NCBI RefSeq assembly: GCF_900090305.1
Contig: NZ_LT607751.1
Coordinates: 5,332,001-5,396,000, forward strand
Direction: 5' to 3'
From: Micromonospora siamensis
GTDB taxonomy: Bacteria > Actinomycetota > Actinomycetes > Mycobacteriales > Micromonosporaceae
DNA length: 64,000 nucleotides
Notes under the pieces: model-generated
Seen by the model: only the letters and a program-made list of their open reading frames with translations
The model's database searches: none
Told to the model about the DNA's origin: nothing
Position numbers and translations under genes: made by a program
Part shown: piece after piece, positions 24,153 to 32,943 of the stretch
Position numbering within the stretch: the stretch's first letter is position 1
Layout of the letters: every line of letters starts with the position of its first letter

Positions 24153-27016
24153 GGCAGGGTCCACTTCTGGTTGGCGGCGCCGGTGCAGGTCCACAGATGG
24201 ACCGGGGTGCTGTCGGCGGAGTTGTTGCCGGAGACGTCCAGGCACTTGCCGGACTGCGGGTTGCGCAGCGTCCCGTCGGCCTGCGCCGACCAGTTCTGTG
24301 CGCCGGTCCCGTTGCAGGTCCAGAGCTGGATCTTGGTGCCGTCCGCGGAGCCGCCGCCGGAGACGTCCAGGCACTTGCCCAGCGCCCTGACCGTGGAGTT
24401 CGGCGTCACCGTCCAGCTCTGCGCCCCGGTGCCGTTGCAGGTGTAGAGCTGGATCTGGGTGCCGTCGGCGGTGGCCGCGTTGCGGACGTCCAGGCACTTG
24501 CCGGCCAGCCCCTTGACCGGTCCGGTGCGCACGGCCGACGTGGTCAGGGTGAAGGAGTCCACGTCGTAGAGGGCGCCGGTGGTGGGGCCGGCGAAGGTCA
24601 GGTAGAGCGTGGTGGTGCCGGCCGGGGCGCCGGAGACCGCGCCGGTGACCGTGGTGAACGAGTCCCAGGCGCCGGTGACCGGGACGGTGGCGGAGCCGAG
24701 CACGGTGCCGGTGGGTGAGCCGGCGCGCAGCTGGAGGGTGCCGCCCTGCCCGGCGGAGGAGACCCGGGCGCTGAACGAGGTGACGTTGCCCAGCTGGTAC
24801 GGGGTGAACGCGATCCAGTCCCCGTTGTCGATGTTGCCGACGGTCTTCCCGCCCTCGGCGGTGGCCTTGTCGAAGGTGGCGATTCCGGACGAGGTCTTGA
24901 AGTGCTCGGCCTGCCGGTGCCGGGGTTGCAGGGTCTGCTGGGTGTGCGTGGTCAGGCCACCGGAGTCGGTGTACTCGGCGTCGAAGATGGCGAAGATGTT
25001 CGCCGCGTCGTCGTGCTCGCCGTCGACCGGGATGGTGATCGAGCCGGTGCAGCCGTTCACCGAGGTGATCTGGTGGCCGTGCTGGTCGTGGCCGAGCACG
25101 TAGGTCATCTTGACCTTCGCGCAGTCGATCGCGCCGTCCTCCGGGTCGGTGACGGTGATCGAGAAGGGCACCGTGTCGCCGTACGAGAAGAGCTGGCCGT
25201 TGCCGGGGGTGTTCACGGTGACCGTCGGCGCGGTGTTGCCGACGCTGATCGGCACGCTCGCCGTGCCGGTCGCGCCCTGCGGGTCGCGCACGGTCAGCGT
25301 CGCCGTGTACGTGCCGTTCGCCGAGTAGGTGTGCGCCGGGTTGGCGGCCGTCGAGCTGGTGCCGTCACCGAACGCCCACGAGTACGTCAACGCGCCGCCC
25401 TCCGGGTCCGCCGAACCGGCCGAGGAGAAGTTGACGGTCAACGGGGCCGCGCCGGAGGTCCGGTCTGCCGCCGCCTTCGCCACCGGCGCCCGGTTGCCGG
25501 AGCCGACGTGGTCGAAGCGGTATAGCGCCGAGTTGGCGTCGCCGTTGAAGTAGCCGGTGCCGTAGTCGAGCACGTAGTACGAGCCGTCCGGCCCGAACGC
25601 CGAGTCCATCACCTGTTTGCCGGTCCACGGGAAGGCGTCGATGGTGCCCGGGGTGCCGTCGGCGTTGAGGTGGATCGGCTTGATCCAGCCGCGGCCGAAC
25701 TCGGTGGCGAAGAACTGCCCGTCGAAGGACTGCGGGAACTTGGTGGTCGAGGTGGAGGAGGCGTTGTAGCGGTAGACCGGGCCGGCCATCGGGGACTCGG
25801 AGCCGCCGCCGAACTCGGCCGGGGTGCCGGCGTCGCCGCCGTACCGGATCCAGGCGGGTTTGGCCGCGGGCAGGGTGGCCTGGCCGGTGTTGCGGAACGA
25901 GTTGTTGGTCGGGCCGCCCGCGCAGTTGAACTTCGGCCCGGCGGTGCCGGTGGCGAAGTCCCACTCGGCGTACGTCTCGGCGGCGGTGTTGGTGCCGGTG
26001 CAGTACGGCCAGCCGTAGTTGCCGGGGCCGGTGACCCGGTCGAACTCGACCTGGCCGGACGGGCCGCGGGTGGAGCTGGTGCCGGCGTCCGGCCCGTAGT
26101 CGCCGACGTAGACCACGCCGGTGGCCTTGTCGACGCTGATCCGGAACGGGTTGCGGAAGCCCATCGCGTAGATCTCGGGGCGGGTCTTCGCGGTGCCGAC
26201 CGAGAAGAGGTTGCCGGCCGGGATCGAGTACGACCCGTCGGCGTTCACCTTGATCCGCAGGATCTTGCCGCGCAGGTCGTTGGTGTTGCCGGCGCTGCGC
26301 TGCGCGTCGTACGCCGGGTTGCGGTTGGTCCGCTCGTCGATCGGCGAGTAGCCGCCGGAGTCGAACGGGTTGGTGTCGTCGCCGGTGGAGAGGTAGAGGT
26401 TGCCGGCGGCGTCGAAGTCGATGTCCCCGCCGACGTGGCAGCAGATGCCCCGGTCGGCGGGCACGTCGAGCACGTCGACCCGGCTGGACTGGTTGAGCGT
26501 CCAGTCGGCGTTGAGGGTGAACCGGGAGAGCCGGTTGACGCCCTGCCAGGCGGAGAAGTCGGTGCCGGTGGCGGGGGCGTCCCCGGCGGGGGTGCTCAGC
26601 GGCGGGGCGTAGTACAGGTAGACCTGCCGGTTGGTGGCGAAGCCGGGGTCGACGCCGACGCCCTGCAACCCCTCCTCGTCGTGGTTGTAGACCGACAGGG
26701 TGCCGATCACGGTGGTGGTGCCGGCGGCGTCGGTGCGGCGCAGCGTGCCGTTGCGGGCGGTGTGCAGCACCGAGCGGTCGGGGAGCACGGCCAGGGACAT
26801 CGGCTCGCCGGTCTCGGCGACGCCGCGGGCCAGCTCGACCTGCTGGAAGTCGCTGGCGGTGATGGTGTGGGCGGCGGCCGGGGTGGGCCCGCCGAGGGCG
26901 GCCGGTCCGGCCGCCAGGGTGGTGGTGCCGGCCGCCGCGACCAGGAGCAGCGCGGCGAGGCCGGCGGCGGGGCGGGGACGGGGTCGTCGAGGACGGGCGT
27001 ACGGGGAGTTGGACAT
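24149..27016 (-). CDS. secreted PQQ-dependent sugar dehydrogenase with PKD, CBM6 and ricin modules
   Basis: 955 residues with a signal peptide (about 1-48). A glucose/sorbosone dehydrogenase-type beta-propeller (about 55-480) shows YNHDEEGLQGVGVDP, GGDIDFDAAGNLYLSTGDD, RPEIYAMGFRNPFRI and VLDYGTGYFNGDANSALYR. Next come a PKD domain (about 490-580; YSWAFGDGTSSTAANPAHTY), a linker, a CBM6-like domain (about 690-820) and the ricin trefoil (about 825-955). Such enzymes oxidise sugars outside the cell with PQQ. The ATG at 27016 has GGAAGGGA upstream; the longer open frame past it is not coding. It is followed with ATGA overlap by the ThuA/hydrolase gene. Confidence 0.87.
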   Translation of the reverse strand: MSNSPYARPRRPRPRPAAGLAALLLVAAAGTTTLAAGPAALGGPTPAAAHTITASDFQQVELARGVAETGEPMSLAVLPDRSVLHTARNGTLRRTDAAGTTTVIGTLSVYNHDEEGLQGVGVDPGFATNRQVYLYYAPPLSTPAGDAPATGTDFSAWQGVNRLSRFTLNADWTLNQSSRVDVLDVPADRGICCHVGGDIDFDAAGNLYLSTGDDTNPFDSGGYSPIDERTNRNPAYDAQRSAGNTNDLRGKILRIKVNADGSYSIPAGNLFSVGTAKTRPEIYAMGFRNPFRISVDKATGVVYVGDYGPDAGTSSTRGPSGQVEFDRVTGPGNYGWPYCTGTNTAAETYAEWDFATGTAGPKFNCAGGPTNNSFRNTGQATLPAAKPAWIRYGGDAGTPAEFGGGSESPMAGPVYRYNASSTSTTKFPQSFDGQFFATEFGRGWIKPIHLNADGTPGTIDAFPWTGKQVMDSAFGPDGSYYVLDYGTGYFNGDANSALYRFDHVGSGNRAPVAKAAADRTSGAAPLTVNFSSAGSADPEGGALTYSWAFGDGTSSTAANPAHTYSANGTYTATLTVRDPQGATGTASVPISVGNTAPTVTVNTPGNGQLFSYGDTVPFSITVTDPEDGAIDCAKVKMTYVLGHDQHGHQITSVNGCTGSITIPVDGEHDDAANIFAIFDAEYTDSGGLTTHTQQTLQPRHRQAEHFKTSSGIATFDKATAEGGKTVGNIDNGDWIAFTPYQLGNVTSFSARVSSAGQGGTLQLRAGSPTGTVLGSATVPVTGAWDSFTTVTGAVSGAPAGTTTLYLTFAGPTTGALYDVDSFTLTTSAVRTGPVKGLAGKCLDVRNAATADGTQIQLYTCNGTGAQSWTVTPNSTVRALGKCLDVSGGGSADGTKIQLWTCNGTGAQNWSAQADGTLRNPQSGKCLDVSGNNSADSTPVHLWTCTGAANQKWTLP
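24162..24533 (-). repeat. ricin-domain direct repeat, copy 2
   Basis: Partner of 22057-22428, offset by 2,105 bases. Confidence 0.85.
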
Positions 27017-27179
27017 CGAGCTGTCCCTTCCTGACTGGAGCTGCCAGGGCGGGGCGCGCGCCGTCGCGCCGGATGCCGTTGCGGGGGTGGTTGCAACCGG
27101 AATGACATTAACGTTTCTCGATTGTGAAGTCCATGTCTTCTGATCGATCAGCATGAACTTCTGCTCATCCTGCGGAAAG
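27017..27179 (-). promoter_or_regulatory. promoter region of the sugar dehydrogenase gene
   Basis: 163 bases between leftward genes. Its right part is markedly AT-rich for this genome (about 27100-27165) and includes the palindrome GGTTGCAACC (near 27088). It is the only gap before the two coupled exported-enzyme genes, so a promoter here is likely. Confidence 0.4.
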
Positions 27180-27935
27180 TCACCGGCCGGCCGCGTACCG
27201 GATGCCGCCGAGCAGGTGCGCCCGGAACGCCGGCTCCGCGTAGGAGGCGGGGGTGTGGCCGCCGCCGGTGTAGAACGACCGGCCCCCGGCGTACGCCTGA
27301 TACCAGGCGTGCGGGTGGTCGGCCCCCATCGCCCCGCCCGCGTACGACGACTCGTCCAGGCTGGCCAGCACGTGCGCGGTGGAGCGGGCGCTGGTGCGGT
27401 AGTCGTACCACTCGTCGGTGCGGACCCAGGTGGGGCCGAGGTGGGCGGTGGCCGGATGGCTGCGGTCCTCGACCCGGATGGTGGCGCGCTGCACCGCCGG
27501 GTGCCGGGCGAAGCGGGCACCCACCAGTTCCCCGTAGAACGGCCAGTCCTCCTCGGTATCGGCTGCCGCGTGCACCCCGACGAAGCCCCCACCGGCCCGG
27601 ACGTAACCCTCGAACGCCGCCTGCCGGGCCGGGTCCAGCACGTCCCCGGTGGTGTTGAGGAAGACCACGGCCTGGTATTTCGCCAGGTCGGCGGTGGTGA
27701 ACCGGGTGGCGTCCTCGGTGGCGGTGACGGTGAAGCCGTTGGCCGCGCCCAGTTCGCGGACCGCCTCGATGCCCGCCGGGATCGAGTCGTGCCGGAACCC
27801 GGCGGTCTTCGAGAAGACCAGGACCTCGTACCGGCCTTCGGCGGGGGCGTCCTCGCCCGCCGGCTCCGGGCCGGTGCAGGCGGCGGTGACCAGCAGGGCG
27901 GTGACCGTGCCGAGGACGATGTGCGGTGCTCGCAT
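27180..27935 (-). CDS. ThuA-like lipoprotein
   Basis: 251 residues. A lipoprotein signal (LLVTAACTG, with Cys about residue 20) is followed by a complete ThuA-like domain. It matches the N-terminal domain of the protein at 22044-24152 motif for motif: YEVLVFSKTAGFRHDSI, GGGFVGVHAAADTEEDWPFY and GGRSFYTGGGHT. ThuA proteins function in keto-sugar and trehalose catabolism. This one would sit on the outer face of the membrane. The ATG at 27935 is chosen because AAGGAG lies 9 bases upstream; the longer frame runs into a repeat. It precedes the sugar dehydrogenase gene by 163 bases. Confidence 0.85.
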   Translation of the reverse strand: MRAPHIVLGTVTALLVTAACTGPEPAGEDAPAEGRYEVLVFSKTAGFRHDSIPAGIEAVRELGAANGFTVTATEDATRFTTADLAKYQAVVFLNTTGDVLDPARQAAFEGYVRAGGGFVGVHAAADTEEDWPFYGELVGARFARHPAVQRATIRVEDRSHPATAHLGPTWVRTDEWYDYRTSARSTAHVLASLDESSYAGGAMGADHPHAWYQAYAGGRSFYTGGGHTPASYAEPAFRAHLLGGIRYAAGR

Positions 27936-27971
27936 GGCCGAGGCTCCTTCCGGCCGGGGTCGGGGCCCCAC

Positions 27972-28042
<71 letters not shown>

Positions 28043-28070
28043 GTGGAGGATCGGACGTCCGTCTCGGACG

Positions 28071-28133
28071 CTACAGACTTGAGAGCGTGTACGACTCAAC
28101 GGTCGTGAGTCGTTGACGCTCTCAAGTCTGTAG
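28071..28133. repeat. 28-bp inverted repeat, MITE-like family copy 1
   Basis: Arms 28071-28098 and 28106-28133 match at 26 of 28 positions around a 7-base loop. The outer 18 bases (ctacagacttgagagcgt) recur as the ends of the element at 44060-44257, and the bases following the right arm are also alike. It may act as a terminator here. Confidence 0.75.
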
Positions 28134-28154
28134 GCACCCGGCGGACTCACCGGG

Positions 28155-28357
28155 AGGCCTGCCCCGGGCTCGAGCCGAGCCGGGGGCCTGCCCCGGGACC
28201 GAGCCGAACCGGCAGCCTGACCCGGGACCGAGCCGAACCAGCAGCCTGACCCGGGACCGAGCCGAACCAGCAGCCTGACCCGGGACCGAGCCGAACCAGC
28301 AGCCTGACCCGGGACCGAGCCGAACCAGGAGCCTGACCCGGGACCGAGCCGAGCCGA
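28155..28357 (+). repeat. 29-bp tandem array, seven copies
   Basis: Copies start at 28155, 28184, 28213, 28242, 28271, 28300 and 28329. The central four are almost identical, the outer ones diverged. Each unit holds CCCGGG and ACCGAGCCGAACC. It lies between the prenyl synthase stop and the hairpin and does not encode a recognisable protein. Confidence 0.85.
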
Positions 28358-28425
28358 GCCGAGGCCCAGCCTGCGCCGGGCCCAGGCCCGCGCCGAGGTC
28401 CAAGTCGAGGGTGGACTCGGGCGGG

Positions 28426-29493
28426 TCAGGCGGTGCGGTGCACGGCCTGGGCGGCCAGGCCGGCGAGGGCGGCCCGGGCCGGACCGGCCAGCGGCAACCG
28501 CTCCAACGCCTCCCGGGCCGCCGCCGCACGGACCCGGATCATCCGCTCGATCCGCTCGCGGGCCCCGGTCGCCTCGATGATCCCGCGCAGCTCGGCCGCG
28601 CCCCCGGCGTCCAGCTCCGCGTTACCGAACAGCTCCCGCAGCCGGGCCGCCTGCACCCGGTCGGCGGCGCCGCGGGCCAGCGCCATCATCACCGTCGGCT
28701 TGCCCTCCCGCAGGTCGTCCAGCACGGACTTGCCGGTCACCGCCGGGTCACCGAACACCCCCAGCACGTCGTCGCGGAGCTGGAACGCGTCGCCCAGCGG
28801 GTCACCGAACTCGACCAGCGCGTCCAGCAGGGCCCGTTCCGCGCCGGCCAGCGCCGCCCCGATCTGCAACGGCCGGGTCACCGTGTAGCGGGCCGCCTTC
28901 ATCCGGATCACCGTCAGCGCGCTGGCCACCGAGCCGTCGCCCACCCCGGAGACCAGGTCCAGGTACTCCCCCGCGATCACCTCGGTACGCATCAACGCGA
29001 ACCAGCGGTACCCCCGCTGCACCTCGGCGGTGCTCAGCCCGCACTCGTGGAACATCTGGTCCGACCAGGCGGCGCAGAGGTCCCCGCAGAGCAGCGCGGT
29101 GTTGCGCCCGTACGCCTCCGGGTCGCCGCGCCACGACGAACGGGCGTGCAGGTCGGCGAAGAGCCGGTGCACCGAGGGCTCGCCCCGGCGGCGGTCGCTG
29201 CCGTCCAGGATGTCGTCGTGGATCAACGCGAAGGCGTGGAACAGCTCCAGCGCCGCCGCGGCGACCACGATCGGCGTGCCGTCTCCCCCACCGGCGGCCC
29301 GCCAGCCCCAGTAGCAGAACATCGGGCGCAGTCGCTTGCCGCCGGCCAGCACGAACCGGTGCAGCGCGGTGAAGACGCCCCGGGGCGCCCCGTCCGGCCA
29401 CTGCACGCCCTGCCGGTCCAGGAACGCCGCGAGTTCCGCGTCGAACCGGGCCCGCAGGCGTACGGCGTCGGCCGGGGCGACGGTCACCGTCAC
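28426..29493 (-). CDS. polyprenyl (geranylgeranyl-type) diphosphate synthase
   Basis: 355 residues of all-helical isoprenyl synthase. The first Asp-rich motif is DDILD (93-97) after FALIH, with the KRLR diphosphate-binding stretch at 53-56. The second region is FQLRDDVLGVFGD (238-250). Together they indicate a trans-prenyl chain elongase making C15-C20 chains; geranylgeranyl is the best guess. The GTG start overlaps the stop of the EboF-like gene (GTGA). As the last gene of the ebo-type operon it would supply the prenyl donor for the UbiA-family enzyme in the same operon. Confidence 0.9.
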   Translation of the reverse strand: MTVTVAPADAVRLRARFDAELAAFLDRQGVQWPDGAPRGVFTALHRFVLAGGKRLRPMFCYWGWRAAGGGDGTPIVVAAAALELFHAFALIHDDILDGSDRRRGEPSVHRLFADLHARSSWRGDPEAYGRNTALLCGDLCAAWSDQMFHECGLSTAEVQRGYRWFALMRTEVIAGEYLDLVSGVGDGSVASALTVIRMKAARYTVTRPLQIGAALAGAERALLDALVEFGDPLGDAFQLRDDVLGVFGDPAVTGKSVLDDLREGKPTVMMALARGAADRVQAARLRELFGNAELDAGGAAELRGIIEATGARERIERMIRVRAAAAREALERLPLAGPARAALAGLAAQAVHRTA

Positions 29494-30884
29494 GGGGACT
29501 CCGGACGCAGGCCGGCCAGCTCCAGCAGCAGCCCCTTCACCCCGGTGGCGGGCACCCGCTCGCGGGCCGCCGACGGGTCGGAGCAGAGCAGCACCGGCCC
29601 GTCCGCCGGGTCCTCCGGCAGCCGGCCGTGCGAGCCGCGTACCGCCCGCGCGCCGGCGTCCAGCCCGACCACGCTCATCAGGTACCGCATCCCGAGTTTC
29701 TTGCGGGCCAGCGCCACCGCCGCCCGGCGCTTCGCGGCCCCGGGCGCGGCCGGGTCGAAGAACAACTCGGCCGGGTCGTAACCCGGCTTCCGATGAATTT
29801 CCACCACCCGGGCGAAGTCCGGCGCGTGGGCGTCGTCCAGCCAGTAGTAGTACGTGAACCAGGCGTCCGGCTCGGCGACCAGCACCAGGTCACCGGCGCG
29901 GTCGTGGTCCAGCCCGTACGCCGCCCGGCCCTCGGCGTCGAGCACCTCGGCCACCCCGGGCAGCCCGGCGCAGAGCTTCGCCACCGTCGGCAGGTCCGCC
30001 GGGTCCTTCACGTACACGTGGGCGACCTGGTGGTCGGCGACGGCGAAGGCCCGGGACACCCACGGGTCGAGGTATTCCATCCCCTCCTGGGTGTGCACCC
30101 GCAGCAGCCCCTCGGCGCGCAGCGCCCGGTTGACGTCGACCGGCCGGGAGACGTCGGTGATGCCGTACTCGGAGAGCACCACCACCGTCGCGTCCCGGCC
30201 CCGGGCGGCGTCCAGCAGCGGCCCGAGCACCTTGTCCAGCTCGGTCGCCGCCCGGGCCGCCTGCGGCGCGGACGGCCCGTAGCGTTGCAGGTCGTAGTCC
30301 AGGTGCGGCAGGTAGACCAGGGTCAGGTCCGGGTTCTTCTCCGCCATGATCTGCTCGGCGGCCCGGGCGATCCACCGCGACGAGGCGATCCCCGCGCCCG
30401 GCCCCCAGTAGGTGAAGAGCGGGAAGGTGCCGAGCCTGCCGGTCAGCTCGTCGTGCAGCTCCGGCGGGTCGGTGTAGCAGTCCGGGTCCTTGCGCCCGTC
30501 GGCGTGGTAGACCGGGCGCGGGGTGACCGTCCAGTCCACGTCGGCGCCCATCGCGTACCACCAGCAGACGTTGGCCACCGTCCAGTCGGGGCGCTGCCGC
30601 CGGGCCGCCTGCCACACCTTCTCCCCGCCCATCAGCGCGTGGTGCTGCCGCCACAGCAGCACCTCGCCCAGGTCGCGGAAGTACCAGCCGTTGCCGACGA
30701 TGCCGTGCTCCTTCGGCAGCTCGCCGGTGAGGAAGGTGGCCTGCGCGGAGCAGGTGACCGCGGGCAGCACGGTGCCCAGCTCGGCGGTGAACCCGCCGTC
30801 GGCGACCGCCCGCAGCCGGGGCATGTGCGCCAGCAGCCGAGGGGTCAACCCGACCACGTTCAGCACCACGACCGGGCGGCTCAT
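29490..30884 (-). CDS. eboF: EboF-like nucleotide pyrophosphatase/phosphodiesterase (alkaline phosphatase fold)
   Basis: 464 residues. The start VVVLNVVGLTPRLLAHMP is followed by VTCSAQATFLTGELPKEHGI, where the threonine or serine nucleophile region of type I phosphodiesterases lies, and later by LTLVYLPHLDYDLQRYG and VVVLSEYGITDV, both metal-ligand regions. The ebo cluster of cyanobacteria and other bacteria carries just such an enzyme. It lacks an obvious signal peptide. ATGA and GTGA overlaps tie it to both neighbours. A role in releasing or trimming a phosphodiester intermediate is inferred. Confidence 0.8.
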   Translation of the reverse strand: MSRPVVVLNVVGLTPRLLAHMPRLRAVADGGFTAELGTVLPAVTCSAQATFLTGELPKEHGIVGNGWYFRDLGEVLLWRQHHALMGGEKVWQAARRQRPDWTVANVCWWYAMGADVDWTVTPRPVYHADGRKDPDCYTDPPELHDELTGRLGTFPLFTYWGPGAGIASSRWIARAAEQIMAEKNPDLTLVYLPHLDYDLQRYGPSAPQAARAATELDKVLGPLLDAARGRDATVVVLSEYGITDVSRPVDVNRALRAEGLLRVHTQEGMEYLDPWVSRAFAVADHQVAHVYVKDPADLPTVAKLCAGLPGVAEVLDAEGRAAYGLDHDRAGDLVLVAEPDAWFTYYYWLDDAHAPDFARVVEIHRKPGYDPAELFFDPAAPGAAKRRAAVALARKKLGMRYLMSVVGLDAGARAVRGSHGRLPEDPADGPVLLCSDPSAARERVPATGVKGLLLELAGLRPESP

Positions 30885-32089
30885 CGGCGTACCCCCGATC
30901 CGGCCGGCACCGGGGCCGGCACCGGCGTCAGGCCGACGGCGACCAGCTCGTCGCGGGCGAAGGCCAGCTCGGCGGCGATGCCGCCGGCCAGCTCCGCATC
31001 GGTGCGCGGTCGTCGCTGCACGGGCAGCACCCCCCAGGTGTACGTCTCGACGTCGAGGTGGTCGCAGCCGGCGGCCGGGCCGGCGAAGAGTTCGGCCAGG
31101 GCGGCCCGCAGCACCGGGACGGTGGAGGTCAACGGCTCCTCGGGCGGCGCGTGCAACGGCACGTGGTAGTGCACCCGCCACGCCCCGGGCAGCCGCCGCT
31201 CCAGCGCCTCGTCCAGGTCGTCGGCGGCGTACGCCGGGTCGGCCGGGTCGCCGCCGCCGGCGCACCTCGCGGACCGGGTCTGGTGCAGGAACCGGGGTTC
31301 CACCCAGCGGTGCAGCGCCCCCCGGGCGGCCTCCGGGTCGGCGGCCTCGACGGCGGCGGAGACCTGCACCTTGACCACCGGCAGCCCGGCGGTCCGCAGC
31401 CGGTCCAGCGCGGCGGCCGGCTCCTCCCAGGCGCAGGCCAGGTGGGCCAGGTCGAGGCAGATCCCGAGCCGCTGGACGTCCACGCCGGCGAGCAGCGCGG
31501 CGGCCTGCCCGGTGGACTCCACCACGCAGCCCGGCTCCGGCTCGAAGCCGACCCGGACGGTCCGGCCGGACTCCCGTTCCACCGTGGCCAGCCCGTCGGC
31601 GAGCTGGTCCAGCCGGTGGCGGGCGGCGTCGGCCCGTCGGCTGTCCCACGGGTCGCGCCAGGCCAGCGGCAGGGTGGAGACCGAGCCCCGGGCAGCGTCG
31701 TCGGGCAGCAGGTCGGCCAGGATCCTCGCCAGGTGCAGGGTGTACGCGAGCCGGTCCGGGGTGGTCCAGTCCGGTTGGTACACGTCGCCCTTGACCACCG
31801 GGGCCTGGAACGCCGCGTAGGGGAAGCCGTTGAGGGTGACCACCTCCAGCCCGCGCGCGGTCAACTCGGTCCGCAACCGGCGGGTCAGCTCCGGGTCGGC
31901 GGCCAGCTCGGCGGCGACCGGCGCGGCCAGCCAGAGGCCCAGCCCGAGCAGGTCGGCGCCGAGACGTTCCCGCACCGGCAGCGCGTACGTGTCGAGCTGG
32001 GCGAGGACGCCGGCCAGGTCCTCGGCCGGATGGACGTTGGTGCAGTAGCCGAGATGCACGTTGCTGCCGTCGGCGTGCCGCAGCCGCAT
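30881..32089 (-). CDS. eboE: EboE-like TIM-barrel protein
   Basis: 402 residues, a xylose-isomerase-like TIM barrel with the EboE opening LGYCTNVHPAEDLAGVLAQL. Metal-site regions include VGFEPEPGCVVES, GICLDLAHLACAWEE and HLDVETYTW near the end. EboE is described as a metabolite-traffic protein of the ebo cluster; the reaction is unknown. The ATG at 32089 shares one base with the upstream stop (TGATG), which is preferred over the GTG three bases earlier. The stop overlaps the EboF start. Confidence 0.82.
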   Translation of the reverse strand: MRLRHADGSNVHLGYCTNVHPAEDLAGVLAQLDTYALPVRERLGADLLGLGLWLAAPVAAELAADPELTRRLRTELTARGLEVVTLNGFPYAAFQAPVVKGDVYQPDWTTPDRLAYTLHLARILADLLPDDAARGSVSTLPLAWRDPWDSRRADAARHRLDQLADGLATVERESGRTVRVGFEPEPGCVVESTGQAAALLAGVDVQRLGICLDLAHLACAWEEPAAALDRLRTAGLPVVKVQVSAAVEAADPEAARGALHRWVEPRFLHQTRSARCAGGGDPADPAYAADDLDEALERRLPGAWRVHYHVPLHAPPEEPLTSTVPVLRAALAELFAGPAAGCDHLDVETYTWGVLPVQRRPRTDAELAGGIAAELAFARDELVAVGLTPVPAPVPAGSGVRR

Positions 32090-32943
32090 CACTCACCCCC
32101 GCGCAGGATCGAGTTGCCGGTCGCCGGGTCCACGGCGGTGACGTCCAGGTCGGCCAGGTCCAGCCGCCCGGACTGCCCGTAGAACTCCACCGGGTTGCGC
32201 CACAGCACCCGGTCGACGTCGTCGTCGGTGAAACCGGCGGCCAGCATCGCCTCGCCGGTGGCCCGGGTGAGCAGCGGGTCGGACCGGCCCCAGTCGGCGG
32301 CCGAGTTCACCAGCATCCGCTCGGTGCCGTACGTCCTGAGCAGCTCCACCATCCGGGGCGGGGACATCTTGGTGTCGGGATAGATGGAGAAGCCGAGCCA
32401 GGCGCCGGTGTCCCGGACCAGATTCACGGTCACCTCGTTGAGGTGGTCGATCACCACCCGGCCAGGTTCGATGCCGGACTCGGCGACCACGGCCAGGCTG
32501 CGCTCGACGCCGCGCGCCTTGTCCCGGTGCGGGCTGTGCACCAGCGCCGGCAGCTCGTGCGCGACCGCCAGGGCGAGCTGGGCCGCGAACGCCTCGTCCT
32601 CGGCCGGGGTCATCGAGTCGTAGCCGATCTCGCCGACCGCGACCACGCCGTCCTTGTCCAGGTAGCGGGGCAGCAGGTCGAGCACGGGCCGGCAGCGCGG
32701 GTCGTTGGCCTCCTTGGGGTTGAGCGCGATGGTGGCGTGGTGCCGGACGCCGAACTGGCCGGCCCGGAACGGCTCCCAGCCGATCAGCGAGTCGAAGTAG
32801 TCGGCGAAGCTCTCCGGGCCGGTGCGGGGCTGGCCGAGCCAGAACGCGGGCTCCACCACGGCGCGTACCCCGGCGGCGGCCATCCGCTCGTAGTCGTCGG
32901 TGGTCCGCGAGGTCATGTGGATGTGCGGGTCGAAGATGCGCAT
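32089..32943 (-). CDS. eboB: EboB-like TatD-family metal hydrolase
   Basis: 284 residues. The first strand MRIFDPHIHM carries the HxH metal site. Later come GVVAVGEIGYDS with the glutamate, PALVHSPHRDK, GRVVIDHLNE and the aspartate in LVNSAADWGRSDP. This is the TatD/amidohydrolase arrangement, and the EboB subgroup begins exactly so. The second of two adjacent ATGs is chosen for its spacing from GGAGG and its TGATG overlap with the EboA stop. The substrate is unknown. Confidence 0.82.
   Translation of the reverse strand: MRIFDPHIHMTSRTTDDYERMAAAGVRAVVEPAFWLGQPRTGPESFADYFDSLIGWEPFRAGQFGVRHHATIALNPKEANDPRCRPVLDLLPRYLDKDGVVAVGEIGYDSMTPAEDEAFAAQLALAVAHELPALVHSPHRDKARGVERSLAVVAESGIEPGRVVIDHLNEVTVNLVRDTGAWLGFSIYPDTKMSPPRMVELLRTYGTERMLVNSAADWGRSDPLLTRATGEAMLAAGFTDDDVDRVLWRNPVEFYGQSGRLDLADLDVTAVDPATGNSILRGGE

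Noticed and set aside
28155..28357. 29-bp repeats as a CRISPR array
   Set aside because: The units are directly adjacent with no unique spacers, and there are no cas genes in the window.
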